A DNA stretch of 64,000 bases from Mixta calida. GTDB taxonomy: Bacteria; Pseudomonadota; Gammaproteobacteria; Enterobacterales; Enterobacteriaceae. Every line of letters starts with the position of its first letter. Positions within the stretch are counted from its first letter, which is position 1. Below the pieces are notes generated by a model that made no database searches, was not told where the DNA came from, and saw only the letters and a list, made by a program, of their open reading frames with translations. A program made the translations under genes and the position numbers. Shown here in pieces: positions 1-8,530 of this stretch. The stretch lies in contig NZ_CP026378.1 in the NCBI RefSeq assembly GCF_002953215.1, positions 3,020,540 to 3,084,539 of the forward strand, in the 5' to 3' direction.

Positions 1-169
1 GAATTTATCAAGAATCATGCTTTTTTCCTTTTCTGCGCGCCTGAAATGCGCCAATTGCTCAGGGAATATTCCCGCTCAGCGCATCCGTCGTTCGCCGCTG
101 ACAATCAGCGATATCGCGGATGCGCCCATTTTATTGCCGTGCAGCACGGCGTTATTGATAAAACGTTTT
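1..169. other. left-edge stretch with no gene recognised
   Basis: This stretch lies downstream of the first porin gene and runs off the left edge of the window. Short open frames exist on both strands, but none looks like a real protein and none has a convincing ribosome binding site. A weak AAAACGTTTTTT run at about 160-171 lies just beyond the porin stop and could contribute to transcript ending, although no stem is evident. Confidence 0.3.
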
Positions 170-844
170 TTAGAAACTGTACTGAATGCCGGTGCGCATA
201 CGCGTTTGCCGTTCATCACTGTTTTTATGCACGCTGATATTGCCGACCTCAATATAAGGCGCCAGCGCCTTGCTGTATTTCCATCGCGCCTTGAGATTAT
301 GTTCATAGTCCCATTTCTTATTATCGAAACGGATCTGGTCGCTGTGCTTATAGATGTAGTTATATTCAATACGCCAGTCGGTAAAGTTATAGCCGAGCCA
401 GAATTCGCCGCGATTGGTTTTCATATCCTCTTTGCCTGGCTTACTCTCGCGCTTATATTCATAGCGATAGCGGCCGTTAAGGTAAAAGCCGTTATTAAAA
501 TCGTAGCCGGTTAACAGCAGCGGCTTATAGATGCTGCTGTCGCTGCCCGATTCCAGCGTAAAGCCGGGCTGAAGAAACCACTGCGGCGTCACCTTATACT
601 GCCAGTTAATGCTGCTTTCGCTGCCGTTGCTGACGGTATCGTGAAAGGCTTTATTCGGATCGTCGCCGCCTGACTTCCACTTGGTTTCCAGCGCAAAACC
701 GACGCCGTTGGCGAAGCGGTGCGACACGGTGATGCGATCCTTATGCACCCGGCTGTCATCCTGCCATTCATGCCGGTAATCCAGCGTAACGGCTGAAGCG
801 GAAGCCGACAGCAGCCCGCAGAAAATAACGATCTGTTTATTCAT
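170..844 (-). CDS. kdgM: KdgM-family oligogalacturonate-specific outer-membrane porin (copy 1)
   Basis: This is a small monomeric beta-barrel porin of 224 residues, predicted to let oligogalacturonides cross the outer membrane. An N-terminal signal peptide ends near Ala18 (SASASA), so the mature barrel begins with VTLDYRHEW. Alternating aromatic/charged strands such as GRYRYEY and WRIEYNYIYKHSD continue to the C-terminal phenylalanine (GIQYSF), the usual outer-membrane assembly signal. The length fits KdgM/NanC porins of about 220-235 residues. It lies 42 bp after pelX on the same strand and is probably the last gene of a togT-pelX-kdgM transcript. It is roughly 70% identical by eye to the second porin at 5280-5960. 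Family assignment is firm; the pectic substrate is inferred from its neighbours. Confidence 0.9.
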   Translation of the reverse strand: MNKQIVIFCGLLSASASAVTLDYRHEWQDDSRVHKDRITVSHRFANGVGFALETKWKSGGDDPNKAFHDTVSNGSESSINWQYKVTPQWFLQPGFTLESGSDSSIYKPLLLTGYDFNNGFYLNGRYRYEYKRESKPGKEDMKTNRGEFWLGYNFTDWRIEYNYIYKHSDQIRFDNKKWDYEHNLKARWKYSKALAPYIEVGNISVHKNSDERQTRMRTGIQYSF

Positions 845-886
845 GATGCAATCCCTTTGGTAAGAATTTTTATTTTTATCTGTTTA

Positions 887-2944
887 TTATTTTTCGCTTT
901 TCAGGAAAGCGTTGCTGACGTCGATATTTCCCGTTACCGCATCGGCATACATACCGGGCTTACTGCGTAGCGAGATATTGTTTTCAAAGTTGCCCTGTTT
1001 TTCCGGCTGCGTATAGGGGCCGGGGCGGAAGATAAAATTAAAGCGTTTATTGTCAACGGCGATATTATTTTTCACCCACAGCGCGCCGGGATTAAAATTA
1101 TCGGTAAAGCCGTCCATGCCGTTTTCTATCGCCACGCTGTCGGAAATACGGTGGGCCACCGGAATGCCCTCGCCGCCCAGCTTAAAGCCATTATTGACGT
1201 TGCGCAGCGCCACGCTATTTTCAATGGTGACGACGCCGTTCGGCCCGTCCTCGATCTTATTAAACAGATCGTAGCCATCATCGATATTGTCGTGGGAAAA
1301 GCAGGCCACCAGCCTGTTGCCTTCGCCGACGCGCATTTTCACCGCGAAACCGTCGGCATTGATCATGCCGGGATCTTTATTTCCCCAGGACTCCGAATGA
1401 GAGACGGTATTGTAGCTGGCCCACAGCGCGCGTCCGATGCCCGGCGGCGAGGCGATCCAGATGCCGGTGTCGTCAGCCTGCCAGGCGGTGACGCGGTTAA
1501 TCAGGTTGTGACTGCCGGAGATGGAGAAGCTTTTGCTGGTGACGCCGATGCCTTCGATATCCCAGTAGCTGGCGGCCAACTGCAAGCCGTGAAACACCGC
1601 CTTGTCGCCCATTGGCCGCAGATGCTTGCGCTGTTCGGGACCGCCGCTAACCGCCGCCGCCAGCGTCGTATAGGGATAGTCGCCGTCTGCCAGCCACAGC
1701 ACGCCGCCCGGCGCCAGCAGCGCCGCCGCGCTGGCGACATCAAGCGGATACGCCTGGCTGCCGTCGTTTTGCGCGCTTCCCTGCGGCGAGGCGTAGAGCG
1801 CCTTCGCGTCCGCCACCTTTTTACGGGTCACCTGTAACTGCCCGCTTACCTTCTCGCCGTCGGCCAGCGCCAGCGTATAGTTTACCGGCGTGGTTTCCGC
1901 CTTCAGCGTCAGCGACACGCTGAACATCTCGCCCGCTTTTACCGCCACGCCGCGCACGCATTCAACGCCGTCGCTGCTGACCGTCAGCACGCCGTCGCGA
2001 TCGCTGCGCAGCCGGAACGCATAGTCCGACGAGGCCGCCACCGTCGCCGACGCGATCTCGACGTGCGCGGGCTGCGTTTTAGCGACAAACTTTTTACCCG
2101 GCGCGGCATGGCGCGGCGTAAGCGTCAGCTGCGCCTGATGTACCGTCATACGGGCGTTGCGCGCGGCAAAGAAGCCCACGTAGTAACGTTCATTATCCAG
2201 TACCGTTAGCCGATCCGCGTCGCCCGTTTGCTGCGTCACCCAGCTGTCGCTGCCGACAGGCGCCCATGCGGCGCTGAAGCCTTCATCGCTGCGCGCCAGA
2301 CGCAGGCGAAAACGGGGCGTTTTATTGAGATCGATATTCTGCTGGTAGGGTTGGCGCTTAATCTCCACGCCGGTATTGCCCCAGCTCTGCGTCACGCCGT
2401 TGCGCGCGATCAGCATCGCCTGTACCCGATGATGCGACGCTTTATCCTGGGTCATAATGGCGTTCATCACCATATTGGAGGCGGCGGGAAACTCCTCGTA
2501 GCCGGGCTGAATGTTCTCCAGCCGCGGCTTGCCGAGTACGTCGCGCGCCAACAGTCCCGCCCCCTCCTGACCGGCGGGCTTCGCGCCGTTTTCCGGGCCG
2601 AACTGATCGATGCTGACTTCCGCCTCCAGCGTCATATTGGCGCTGGCCGGCAGCTGCGTGTAATAGAAGGTCAGGCCGTCATGGCTGTTGCCGATTTTTC
2701 CGCCGCGGCTTTCAACCGTGACGGGTAGACGCAGCCTGCCCGGCTGCGCGGCGCCCTCCCCTTCAGCGAAGGTGACCTGGTTTACGCCGATTTTTTCCGG
2801 CAGCACGTTAGTCGCGAAATTTTTATCCGTGGACTGGCCAAAGGTGATGGCGCGCCACGTCAGGTTTTCCGCCTCCGGCGGGGCGTCAGCGGCCCAGACG
2901 CTACCGACGCCGCTGACAAGCAGTAACAGAGGAATGATTTTCAT
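887..2944 (-). CDS. pelX: exported exo-pectate lyase of polysaccharide lyase family 9 (PelX-like)
   Basis: A 685-residue secreted lyase predicted to cleave polygalacturonate or oligogalacturonides by beta-elimination. The start at 2944 follows a GGGAGA ribosome binding site and begins a signal peptide (MKIIPLLLLVSGVGSVWA); an upstream in-frame start at 2971 is less likely. The first 400 residues form an accessory beta-rich region and the C-terminal part is a PL9 parallel beta-helix. The PL9 calcium and catalytic pattern is visible: Asp531, Asp555, Asp556 and Asp559 have the same spacing as the four calcium aspartates of Dickeya PelL, and Lys588 in NGFKLGGEG fits the catalytic lysine. The two-part layout resembles periplasmic PelX (pectate disaccharide-lyase) more than PelL. 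Periplasmic location and exo mode are inferred. Confidence 0.85.
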   Translation of the reverse strand: MKIIPLLLLVSGVGSVWAADAPPEAENLTWRAITFGQSTDKNFATNVLPEKIGVNQVTFAEGEGAAQPGRLRLPVTVESRGGKIGNSHDGLTFYYTQLPASANMTLEAEVSIDQFGPENGAKPAGQEGAGLLARDVLGKPRLENIQPGYEEFPAASNMVMNAIMTQDKASHHRVQAMLIARNGVTQSWGNTGVEIKRQPYQQNIDLNKTPRFRLRLARSDEGFSAAWAPVGSDSWVTQQTGDADRLTVLDNERYYVGFFAARNARMTVHQAQLTLTPRHAAPGKKFVAKTQPAHVEIASATVAASSDYAFRLRSDRDGVLTVSSDGVECVRGVAVKAGEMFSVSLTLKAETTPVNYTLALADGEKVSGQLQVTRKKVADAKALYASPQGSAQNDGSQAYPLDVASAAALLAPGGVLWLADGDYPYTTLAAAVSGGPEQRKHLRPMGDKAVFHGLQLAASYWDIEGIGVTSKSFSISGSHNLINRVTAWQADDTGIWIASPPGIGRALWASYNTVSHSESWGNKDPGMINADGFAVKMRVGEGNRLVACFSHDNIDDGYDLFNKIEDGPNGVVTIENSVALRNVNNGFKLGGEGIPVAHRISDSVAIENGMDGFTDNFNPGALWVKNNIAVDNKRFNFIFRPGPYTQPEKQGNFENNISLRSKPGMYADAVTGNIDVSNAFLKSEK

Positions 2945-2974
2945 CGATCTCTCCCTGAGGTTAGTGACCATGAA

Positions 2975-4582
2975 TCAGTGAGACTCTTGCGGTTTAGTCG
3001 GCTGCGACGCGCTCTTATCATCCGTCAGCGGCACGCTATTCTCCTCAACCAGCGGCGCCAGCTTCATTTTGCGGCAGATGGCGCTGCGGCCCCAACACTC
3101 CTCGTAGGGATAGCCCACCAGCGCCTCGATCACCGCGCGCACTTCCGGCTTGATATCGCTTATCTCGCCGCCCGCTTTGATGCGCGCCACCTCTTCCAGC
3201 ACCACCAGATGCGTTTTACGGTTGAGCAGCATCTGACGGCTGAAGAAAATCGCCATCAGCGCCAAGCCGATCACGCCGCCGAAAAAGACCCAGGAGATGG
3301 CGTTCATCGCCTCTGGCGGCTGAGTATGGGATTTAGACTGGAAGCCGTAGTAGCTGAGGATCGCGCCCATCACAAAGACGATAATCGAGCGGACAATCTT
3401 TCCGGAGAAGGTCATTGCGCCGGCGTAGATCCCTTCGCGGCGACGGCCGGTAAAGACTTCATCGACATCCGCCAGGAAGGTGTAGACCGTCCAGGGGATG
3501 TAGTAGACGCCGCCGGTGCCGAGACCGAAGATGACCGTGATGCCGACGATAGCGAACCAGGCCACCGGCCCGGAGAGATGCAGGAAGTGCAGCAGCGAGT
3601 AGCAGCAGACGGCGAAAATAACGATGCTGAGCGCCCAGGTGTAGGGCTTGCTGAAGCCGTTTTTCACGCACAGGCCGATAAATATCGCGGTAGAGATAAG
3701 CTGCAACACCGCGTTAAGGCTGTTCAGGCCCGCCAGAATCGCCGGATCGTAGAGCAGCACGAACACCACGTAATAGGTAAAGACCGAAGCGAACAACCAC
3801 TCCGCGCCGAAGCCGAACAGGTACATACCGAGATGTTTACGGAACACGCGCAGGTAGAAGGTAGACTGCATATCGCGCGCCAGCGCGCAGACGGTTTTCC
3901 ACAGCGACTGTTTCTGACGCGCGGCTTCCTCGCCCTTATCTTCACGCTCCCAGGTAAAGAGCCAGAGCAGGCCGATGGCAATAAACAGGATTGCGCCGTA
4001 GGTCAGGCCGGTATAGAAAAAGGGCCGCGCTGACTCTTTGCCGTACAGCAGAATAAACTGGCCGGGGATCAGCGCCGCGAGGAAGTTGGCGACTTTGCCG
4101 AAGATCGCTTTGTAGCCGGTCAGCTTTGAGCGCACCGCAAAATCATCGGTCATTTCGGTCGCCAACGTCTCGTAAGGCACCATTACCGAGGTGTAAATCA
4201 GTTCAAACAGAACGTAGGTAGAGAGGTAGTACCAGAAACCGAACCCCTCAACCCACAGCAGCGGATAAAAGATCATTAGCGGCGCGCCGATGAGCAAAAA
4301 GAAGCGGCGACGACCAAAGCGTTTCCCCAGCCAGGTTTTACCGAAGTTATCGGTGATATACCCCATCAGCGGATTGCTGATGGCGTCGATAATGCTGGCG
4401 ACGGAGAAGATAAATGAGGCTTCCAGTAAAGAGAGGCCGCAAAAGGTGGTATAGAAATAGAGCAGCCAGGCGCCGGCGATAGCCAGCGCGCCGCTGCCCA
4501 ACAGGTTACCGCCGCCGTAGGCCAGCTGATGGCCGAGTCCGACTATCCTTTTTTTTCCCGGAGAGTATGTTTGCCTGCTCAT
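2975..4582 (-). CDS. togT: oligogalacturonide transporter TogT, GPH family (copy 1)
   Basis: A 535-residue inner-membrane cation symporter of the glycoside-pentoside-hexuronide (GPH/MFS) family, about 12 membrane segments. GPH features include the N-terminal GHQLAYGGGNLLGSG and the SVASIIDAISNPLMGYITDNF segment. The best match in the family is TogT, which imports unsaturated oligogalacturonides in pectinolytic enterobacteria. The start at 4582 (MSRQTYS) was chosen over 4618 because an AGGA lies upstream and the 4618 start overlaps a KdgR-like operator. It is the first gene of the togT-pelX-kdgM unit; its stop lies about 30 bp before the pelX start. Its 3' 840 bp (3048-3887) are nearly identical to togT2 (6243-7082), whereas the middle of the gene is much more divergent. 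Confidence 0.88.
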   Translation of the reverse strand: MSRQTYSPGKKRIVGLGHQLAYGGGNLLGSGALAIAGAWLLYFYTTFCGLSLLEASFIFSVASIIDAISNPLMGYITDNFGKTWLGKRFGRRRFFLLIGAPLMIFYPLLWVEGFGFWYYLSTYVLFELIYTSVMVPYETLATEMTDDFAVRSKLTGYKAIFGKVANFLAALIPGQFILLYGKESARPFFYTGLTYGAILFIAIGLLWLFTWEREDKGEEAARQKQSLWKTVCALARDMQSTFYLRVFRKHLGMYLFGFGAEWLFASVFTYYVVFVLLYDPAILAGLNSLNAVLQLISTAIFIGLCVKNGFSKPYTWALSIVIFAVCCYSLLHFLHLSGPVAWFAIVGITVIFGLGTGGVYYIPWTVYTFLADVDEVFTGRRREGIYAGAMTFSGKIVRSIIVFVMGAILSYYGFQSKSHTQPPEAMNAISWVFFGGVIGLALMAIFFSRQMLLNRKTHLVVLEEVARIKAGGEISDIKPEVRAVIEALVGYPYEECWGRSAICRKMKLAPLVEENSVPLTDDKSASQPTKPQESH

Positions 4583-4601
4583 AGTAATAAATCCTTTGAA
4601 A

Positions 4602-4618
4602 TTGAACCATTGTTTCAA
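4602..4618. promoter_or_regulatory. KdgR-like operator upstream of togT1
   Basis: The imperfect palindrome TTGAACCATTGTTTCAA flanked by A/T runs matches the known KdgR box pattern (roughly TRAAAC-n3-5-GTTTYA). KdgR represses pectin catabolism genes until 2-keto-3-deoxygluconate accumulates. The site lies 20 bp upstream of the togT1 start codon, so bound repressor would block initiation or early elongation. KdgR itself is not in the window. Confidence 0.65.
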
Positions 4619-4969
4619 CTTTATTGAATATGTATTTTATAAAACCGGGAGCCAGGGAATAACGTGATGATGGTCCCAATCAGAGCAAATAAATTTCGCG
4701 TTAAACAAAGGTTAACGGGATTAACAAATTAGCTATACACCCTCCTCCAGGCGTAAAGGTGTCAGTTATTTCCGATAGCGACGATAAAAATAACCAGGAA
4801 GGCAATTAACAAAAAAGGGGGCGTCGGCAGGTAAAGATGGTTGATACAGTCAAATAATACATTAATTGTTATTTTAAATAAAAAAACAAAGTCGGCGCCA
4901 AAATAACAATTAAAACGCGTTTAATAAGTGTGCCAGCTTAAATAAACCAGCGGCTCTGCTTTTCTGGCA
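4619..4969. other. AT-rich intergenic region upstream of togT1
   Basis: About 350 bp with markedly higher A/T content than the surrounding genes, and no credible open frame. It carries the togT1 promoter. Poly-A/T runs at 4860-4920 could be bendable promoter-upstream DNA or the scar of the deletion that left only the end of the neighbouring LysR gene. No other element is recognised. Confidence 0.4.
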
Positions 4970-5178
4970 TTACAGATGAAAAGGCGTACCCGCCAGCTCT
5001 TGCTCAAGCCAGCTTAAAAAACACTTTATCTTTTTCCGCTTTTCATGTGCATGAGGAAATACCAGATGATGCGCGCTGACTGGCATCGCATAGCTATCGC
5101 CAAATACCGATACCAGTTTTCCGGCGCGAATATAATCCTGCGCCAGCAGATTGCTCTCCAGAGAAAACCTGTTACCGC
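4970..5178 (-). pseudogene. C-terminal fragment of a LysR-family transcriptional regulator
   Basis: Read on the minus strand to a TAA at 4970-4972, the frame gives about 69 residues including FSLESNLLAQDYIRAGKLV and ending LEQELAGTPFHL. This is typical of the last part of the effector-binding domain of GcvA/AmpR-like LysR regulators. In-frame TAA immediately upstream (around 5179-5181) ends the homology, and no helix-turn-helix part lies nearby, so roughly the first 230 residues are missing. The overlapping 81-residue open frame at 5026-5271 is in another frame and is not thought to be real. This is a relic, possibly of a regulator once governing the pectin module. Confidence 0.6.
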
Positions 5179-5238
5179 TTGGTTATAGTTACGCTGATAT
5201 TTATTGTTTACGCCATTAGCGCGTTTGAGATGATCGAT

Positions 5239-5261
5239 CGCCGTCGGCCAGGCCGACGGCG
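5239..5261. terminator. strong GC hairpin after kdgM2
   Basis: A perfect 11-bp inverted repeat (CGCCGTCGGCC, one-base centre, GGCCGACGGCG) sits about 20 bp downstream of the kdgM2 stop codon. The T-rich tail (GCTTTTCTC) is on the plus-strand side. It therefore looks like a plus-strand terminator, or on the minus strand a transcript-stabilising hairpin at the kdgM2 3' end. Confidence 0.5.
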
Positions 5262-5279
5262 CTTTTCTCACGCGCGAGG

Positions 5280-5960
5280 TTAAAACTTATATTGCAGGCC
5301 GATGCGTAGCCGCGTCTGGCGTTCATCGGTGGTCTTGCGCACGCTGATATCGCCCACTTCAACATAGGGCGCCCAGCTTTGATTGAATTTCCACAGCGCC
5401 TTTATATTTTGCTCATAGTCCCACTTTTTATTATCAAAGCGAATCTGATCGCTGTGCTTATAGATGTAGTTATATTCCACCTTCCAGTCAGTAAAATCGT
5501 AACCCAGCCAGATTTCGCCGCGGTTGGTTTTCATGTCCTCTTTACCCGCCTCGCTTTCACGGGTGTATTCATAGCGGTAACGCGCGTTAATATAGATGCC
5601 GCTGTCAAACTCATAGCCGGTCATTAAAAAGGGTTTATAAATGCTTTTTTCATCGGTCGATTCAAGGGTAAACCCCGGCTGGACAAACCAGGGCTTGACC
5701 GGACGAAATTGATAGTTAAGAGTATTTTCCGTGCCGTCGCTGACCAGGTCGTGAAACGGCTTATTGGGATCGTCGCCGCCTGATCTCCATTTCGCCTCCA
5801 GGGTAAAACCAATACCGTTATCAAAACGGTGCGATATGGCGACCCGATCTTTATGCACTTTACTGTCATCCAGCCATTCGTGGCGTAAATCAATAATCAC
5901 TGCCGATACCTGCGTCGTGGCCAGCAGCAACCCGCAGGCCAATAAGGTCTGTTTATTCAT
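5280..5960 (-). CDS. kdgM2: KdgM-family oligogalacturonate-specific outer-membrane porin (copy 2)
   Basis: A 226-residue outer-membrane porin with signal peptide ending near Ala20 (TTQVSA) and a mature barrel starting with VIIDLRHEW. It shares long stretches with copy 1, for example YNYIYKHSDQIRFDNKKWDYE, and ends in phenylalanine (GLQYKF). It differs throughout at third positions and in many residues, so the two porins are old duplicates, unlike the recently homogenised togT genes. It lies 239 bp downstream of togT2 on the same strand and has its own KdgR-like palindrome, so it may be transcribed independently. Pairs of KdgM/KdgN-type porins with different expression are known in Dickeya; which role each has here cannot be read from sequence. 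Confidence 0.9.
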   Translation of the reverse strand: MNKQTLLACGLLLATTQVSAVIIDLRHEWLDDSKVHKDRVAISHRFDNGIGFTLEAKWRSGGDDPNKPFHDLVSDGTENTLNYQFRPVKPWFVQPGFTLESTDEKSIYKPFLMTGYEFDSGIYINARYRYEYTRESEAGKEDMKTNRGEIWLGYDFTDWKVEYNYIYKHSDQIRFDNKKWDYEQNIKALWKFNQSWAPYVEVGDISVRKTTDERQTRLRIGLQYKF

Positions 5961-6032
5961 TGCCCGATCCCATTACGGTTATTCCAGAGGTTTTTTATCT
6001 TTTTATTAAGTTCGCAGCGTTATATTTCGCTT

Positions 6033-6051
6033 AATAAAAACGTTGTTTATT
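6033..6051. promoter_or_regulatory. KdgR-like operator upstream of kdgM2
   Basis: AATAAAAACGTTGTTTATT is a near-perfect palindrome matching the A/T-flanked AAAC...GTTT pattern of KdgR boxes. It lies about 73 bp upstream of the kdgM2 start, a normal position for a repressor over a promoter. It supports a separate kdgM2 transcript. Confidence 0.55.
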
Positions 6052-6199
6052 CCGCCTGTTCTGCCGTCGCTTTTTCCGCTCGCCATTTCCGCATAGCGCG
6101 TCACCGCCGCGCAGAGCAAAGACAGACTGTGGCTGTTTTGCAGGCGTACCCCTTCTGGCCCCCCGAAAAGGCGGACCAGAAAGACTTTCTGGGGTGAAG

Positions 6200-7777
6200 T
6201 TAGAGCTGCGGCGCCTGTTTTGGCTCCGTCGCCTTTTCATCGACCAGCGGCGCCAGCTTCATTTTCTGGCAGATGGCGCTGCGGCCCCAACACTCCTCGT
6301 AGGGATAGCCCACCAGCGCCTCGATCACCGCGCGCACTTCCGGCTTGATATCGCTTATCTCGCCGCCCGCTTTGATGCGCGCCACCTCTTCCAGCACCAC
6401 CAGATGCGTTTTACGGTTGAGCAGCATCTGACGGCTGAAGAAAATCGCCATCAGCGCCAGGCCGATCACGCCGCCGAAAAAGACCCAGGAGATGGCGTTC
6501 ATCGCCTCTGGCGGCTGAGTATGGGATTTAGACTGGAAGCCGTAGTAGCTGAGGATCGCGCCCATCACAAAGACGATAATCGAGCGGACAATCTTTCCGG
6601 AGAAGGTCATTGCGCCGGCGTAGATCCCTTCGCGGCGACGGCCGGTAAAGACTTCATCGACATCCGCCAGGAAGGTGTAGACCGTCCAGGGGATGTAGTA
6701 GACGCCGCCGGTGCCGAGACCGAAGATGACCGTGATGCCGACGATAGCGAACCAGGCCACCGGCCCGGAGAGATGCAGGAAGTGCAGCAGCGAGTAGCAG
6801 CAGACGGCGAAGATAACGATGCTGAGCGCCCAGGTGTAGGGCTTGCTGAAGCCGTTTTTCACGCACAGGCCGATAAATATCGCGGTAGAGATAAGCTGCA
6901 ACACCGCGTTAAGGCTGTTCAGGCCCGCCAGAATCGCCGGATCGTAGAGCAGCACGAACACCACGTAATAGGTAAAGACCGAAGCGAACAGCCACTCCGC
7001 GCCGAAGCCGAACAGGTACATACCGAGATGTTTACGGAACACGCGCAGGTAGAAGGTGGACTGCATATCGCGCGCCAGCGCGGTCAGGGTTTTCCCCAGC
7101 GACTGCTTATGACGCAGTACGGCTGCGCCGGTATCCCTGCGCTCCCAGGTGAAAAGCCAGAGCAGGCCAACGGCAATAAACAGAATGACGCCATAAGTGA
7201 TGCCGGTATAAAGAAAAGGCTGCGCGGATTCTTTGCCATATAACAGAATAAACTGGCCCGGAATCAGCGCGGCGAGGAAATTGGCGATCTTACCGAAAAT
7301 CGCCTTATAGCCGGTCAGCTTAGAACGTACGGCAAAATCATCCGTCATTTCCGTCGCCAGCGTTTCATAGGGCACCATCACCGAGGTATAAATTAATTCA
7401 AAGATGACGTAAGTGGTCAGGTAATACCAAAAACCGAATCCTTCTACCCACAGCAGCGGGTAAAAGACCATGAGCGGCGCGCCAATTAACAGGAAAAAAC
7501 GGCGTCGCCCGAAACGTTTGCCCAACCAGGTGTTGCCAAAATTATCGGTCAGGTAACCCATTAAGGGATTACTGATGGCATCGATAATACTGGCGACCGA
7601 GAAAATAAAAGAGGCCTCCAGTAAAGAGAGGCCGCAAAAGGTGGTATAGAAATAGAGCAGCCAGGCGCCGGCGATAGCCAGCGCGCCGCTTCCCAGCAGG
7701 TTCCCGCCGCCGTAGGCCAGCTGATGGCCCACGGTGATTCTTCTGTTTTGTCCCAGAGGTACTGATTTATTTATCAT
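6200..7777 (-). CDS. togT2: oligogalacturonide transporter TogT, GPH family (copy 2)
   Basis: A 525-residue GPH-family cation symporter of the inner membrane, paralogous to togT1, with the same GHQLAYGGGNLLGSG start of the transporter core and about 12 membrane segments. It begins MINKSVPLGQ at 7777 and carries a short different C-terminal tail (EKATEPKQAPQL). From LARDMQSTF to KMKLAPLV the protein is essentially identical to copy 1, and the DNA of that part differs at only about half a dozen positions in 840 bp. The central part (about 7100-7600) has many synonymous and some amino-acid changes. A KdgR-like box lies 21 bp upstream. Predicted substrates are unsaturated galacturonate oligomers entering through KdgM porins. 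Confidence 0.88.
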   Translation of the reverse strand: MINKSVPLGQNRRITVGHQLAYGGGNLLGSGALAIAGAWLLYFYTTFCGLSLLEASFIFSVASIIDAISNPLMGYLTDNFGNTWLGKRFGRRRFFLLIGAPLMVFYPLLWVEGFGFWYYLTTYVIFELIYTSVMVPYETLATEMTDDFAVRSKLTGYKAIFGKIANFLAALIPGQFILLYGKESAQPFLYTGITYGVILFIAVGLLWLFTWERRDTGAAVLRHKQSLGKTLTALARDMQSTFYLRVFRKHLGMYLFGFGAEWLFASVFTYYVVFVLLYDPAILAGLNSLNAVLQLISTAIFIGLCVKNGFSKPYTWALSIVIFAVCCYSLLHFLHLSGPVAWFAIVGITVIFGLGTGGVYYIPWTVYTFLADVDEVFTGRRREGIYAGAMTFSGKIVRSIIVFVMGAILSYYGFQSKSHTQPPEAMNAISWVFFGGVIGLALMAIFFSRQMLLNRKTHLVVLEEVARIKAGGEISDIKPEVRAVIEALVGYPYEECWGRSAICQKMKLAPLVDEKATEPKQAPQL

Positions 7778-7797
7778 GATTTCCGGCCTTTATATAA

Positions 7798-7814
7798 TTG
7801 AACCGATGTTTCAT
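7798..7814. promoter_or_regulatory. KdgR-like operator upstream of togT2
   Basis: TTGAACCGATGTTTCAT followed by a T/A run is the counterpart of the togT1 site, in the same position relative to the start codon (about 20 bp upstream). The conservation of sequence and spacing in an otherwise diverged upstream region supports a functional operator, probably for KdgR. Confidence 0.65.
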
Positions 7815-8530
7815 TTTAAATGAAGTGCTTTTTTATATATTTATAAAGGCATGAATAATGTGATTAACACCGCATTAAAAAAAAGTGACCTCCATGAAAA
7901 ATCTTACTCACCTGCCCGGCGCTATCGCCCTCACATACAGGCAATAAATAGCTTAAATCATCAGGGGTTACGAAAAAAAGCGGCTGGACGGATAAGTTAA
8001 GAAGACGGGTTAAACGCGTGTTGCGGAGAAAAAAGATGTCAGTTTAGTGATAACAATCACAAACAGAAAACGGTCTGTTTTCTGGTTGATATTTTTAAAA
8101 ATTAAACAGAGGCACCCAGGAATTATCTGAATAAACAGAATAAGACGGATGCTAAACGTCGGCCTGTACAGCGGAGAAAATAACCAGCTTTATTATTACA
8201 AAGTGAAATTACCCCTTTGCCCGCCGCCTGTCCGATATCAGCGCCAGACCAGCACGACGCAGACTGACGTGTAAATGGGCCGGCTCGCAGAGCGCGTAGA
8301 CCCTTTTGCCAGAAAAAAAAGCGGATTTTTGCCCGCTGAGCAAGAATCAGGCGCTCGATCAAATTCTAAGTTTTTTTTTCAAACCATTGACATCCGCTGC
8401 CAGCCTTATGAGACGCGGACTTAGGAAATTAGCCAGCCTGCGATCACGAATTCGTAACGAAAATCAAGGCTTGTTAAGCAGGGATAAATTACTAGAATAC
8501 TCACCATCTAGTTGTTCATTCATTCTCCAC
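7815..8530. other. intergenic region between togT2 and nrdA
   Basis: About 700 bp with no convincing gene; a 79-residue minus-strand frame at 8123-8362 has no recognisable features. The left part must carry the togT2 promoter and a CRP-like site. The right part carries the nrdA promoter region. A run of nine T at about 8371-8379 follows GC-rich sequence, but no clear terminator stem was found. This is the junction between the accessory pectin block and the conserved backbone. Confidence 0.4.
8046..8061. promoter_or_regulatory. CRP-like binding site
   Basis: AGTGATAACAATCACA matches the CRP consensus TGTGA-N6-TCACA at nine of ten conserved positions. It is 269 bp upstream of togT2 and about 580 bp upstream of nrdA. 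Cyclic-AMP-CRP activation is well known for pectin catabolism genes, so togT2 is the more likely target despite the distance. Confidence 0.4.

Noticed and set aside
5026-5271. 81-residue minus-strand frame between the pectin modules
   Set aside because: It is out of frame with the LysR C-terminal homology, which is the meaningful signal in this stretch.
6148-6185. GC-rich inverted repeat just after togT2
   Set aside because: CTTTCTGGTCCGCC can pair with GGGGGGCCAGAAGG only imperfectly and lacks a T tract, so it was not called as a terminator.
8123-8362. 79-residue minus-strand frame upstream of nrdA
   Set aside because: No ribosome binding site, no family features, and it ends in regulatory DNA.
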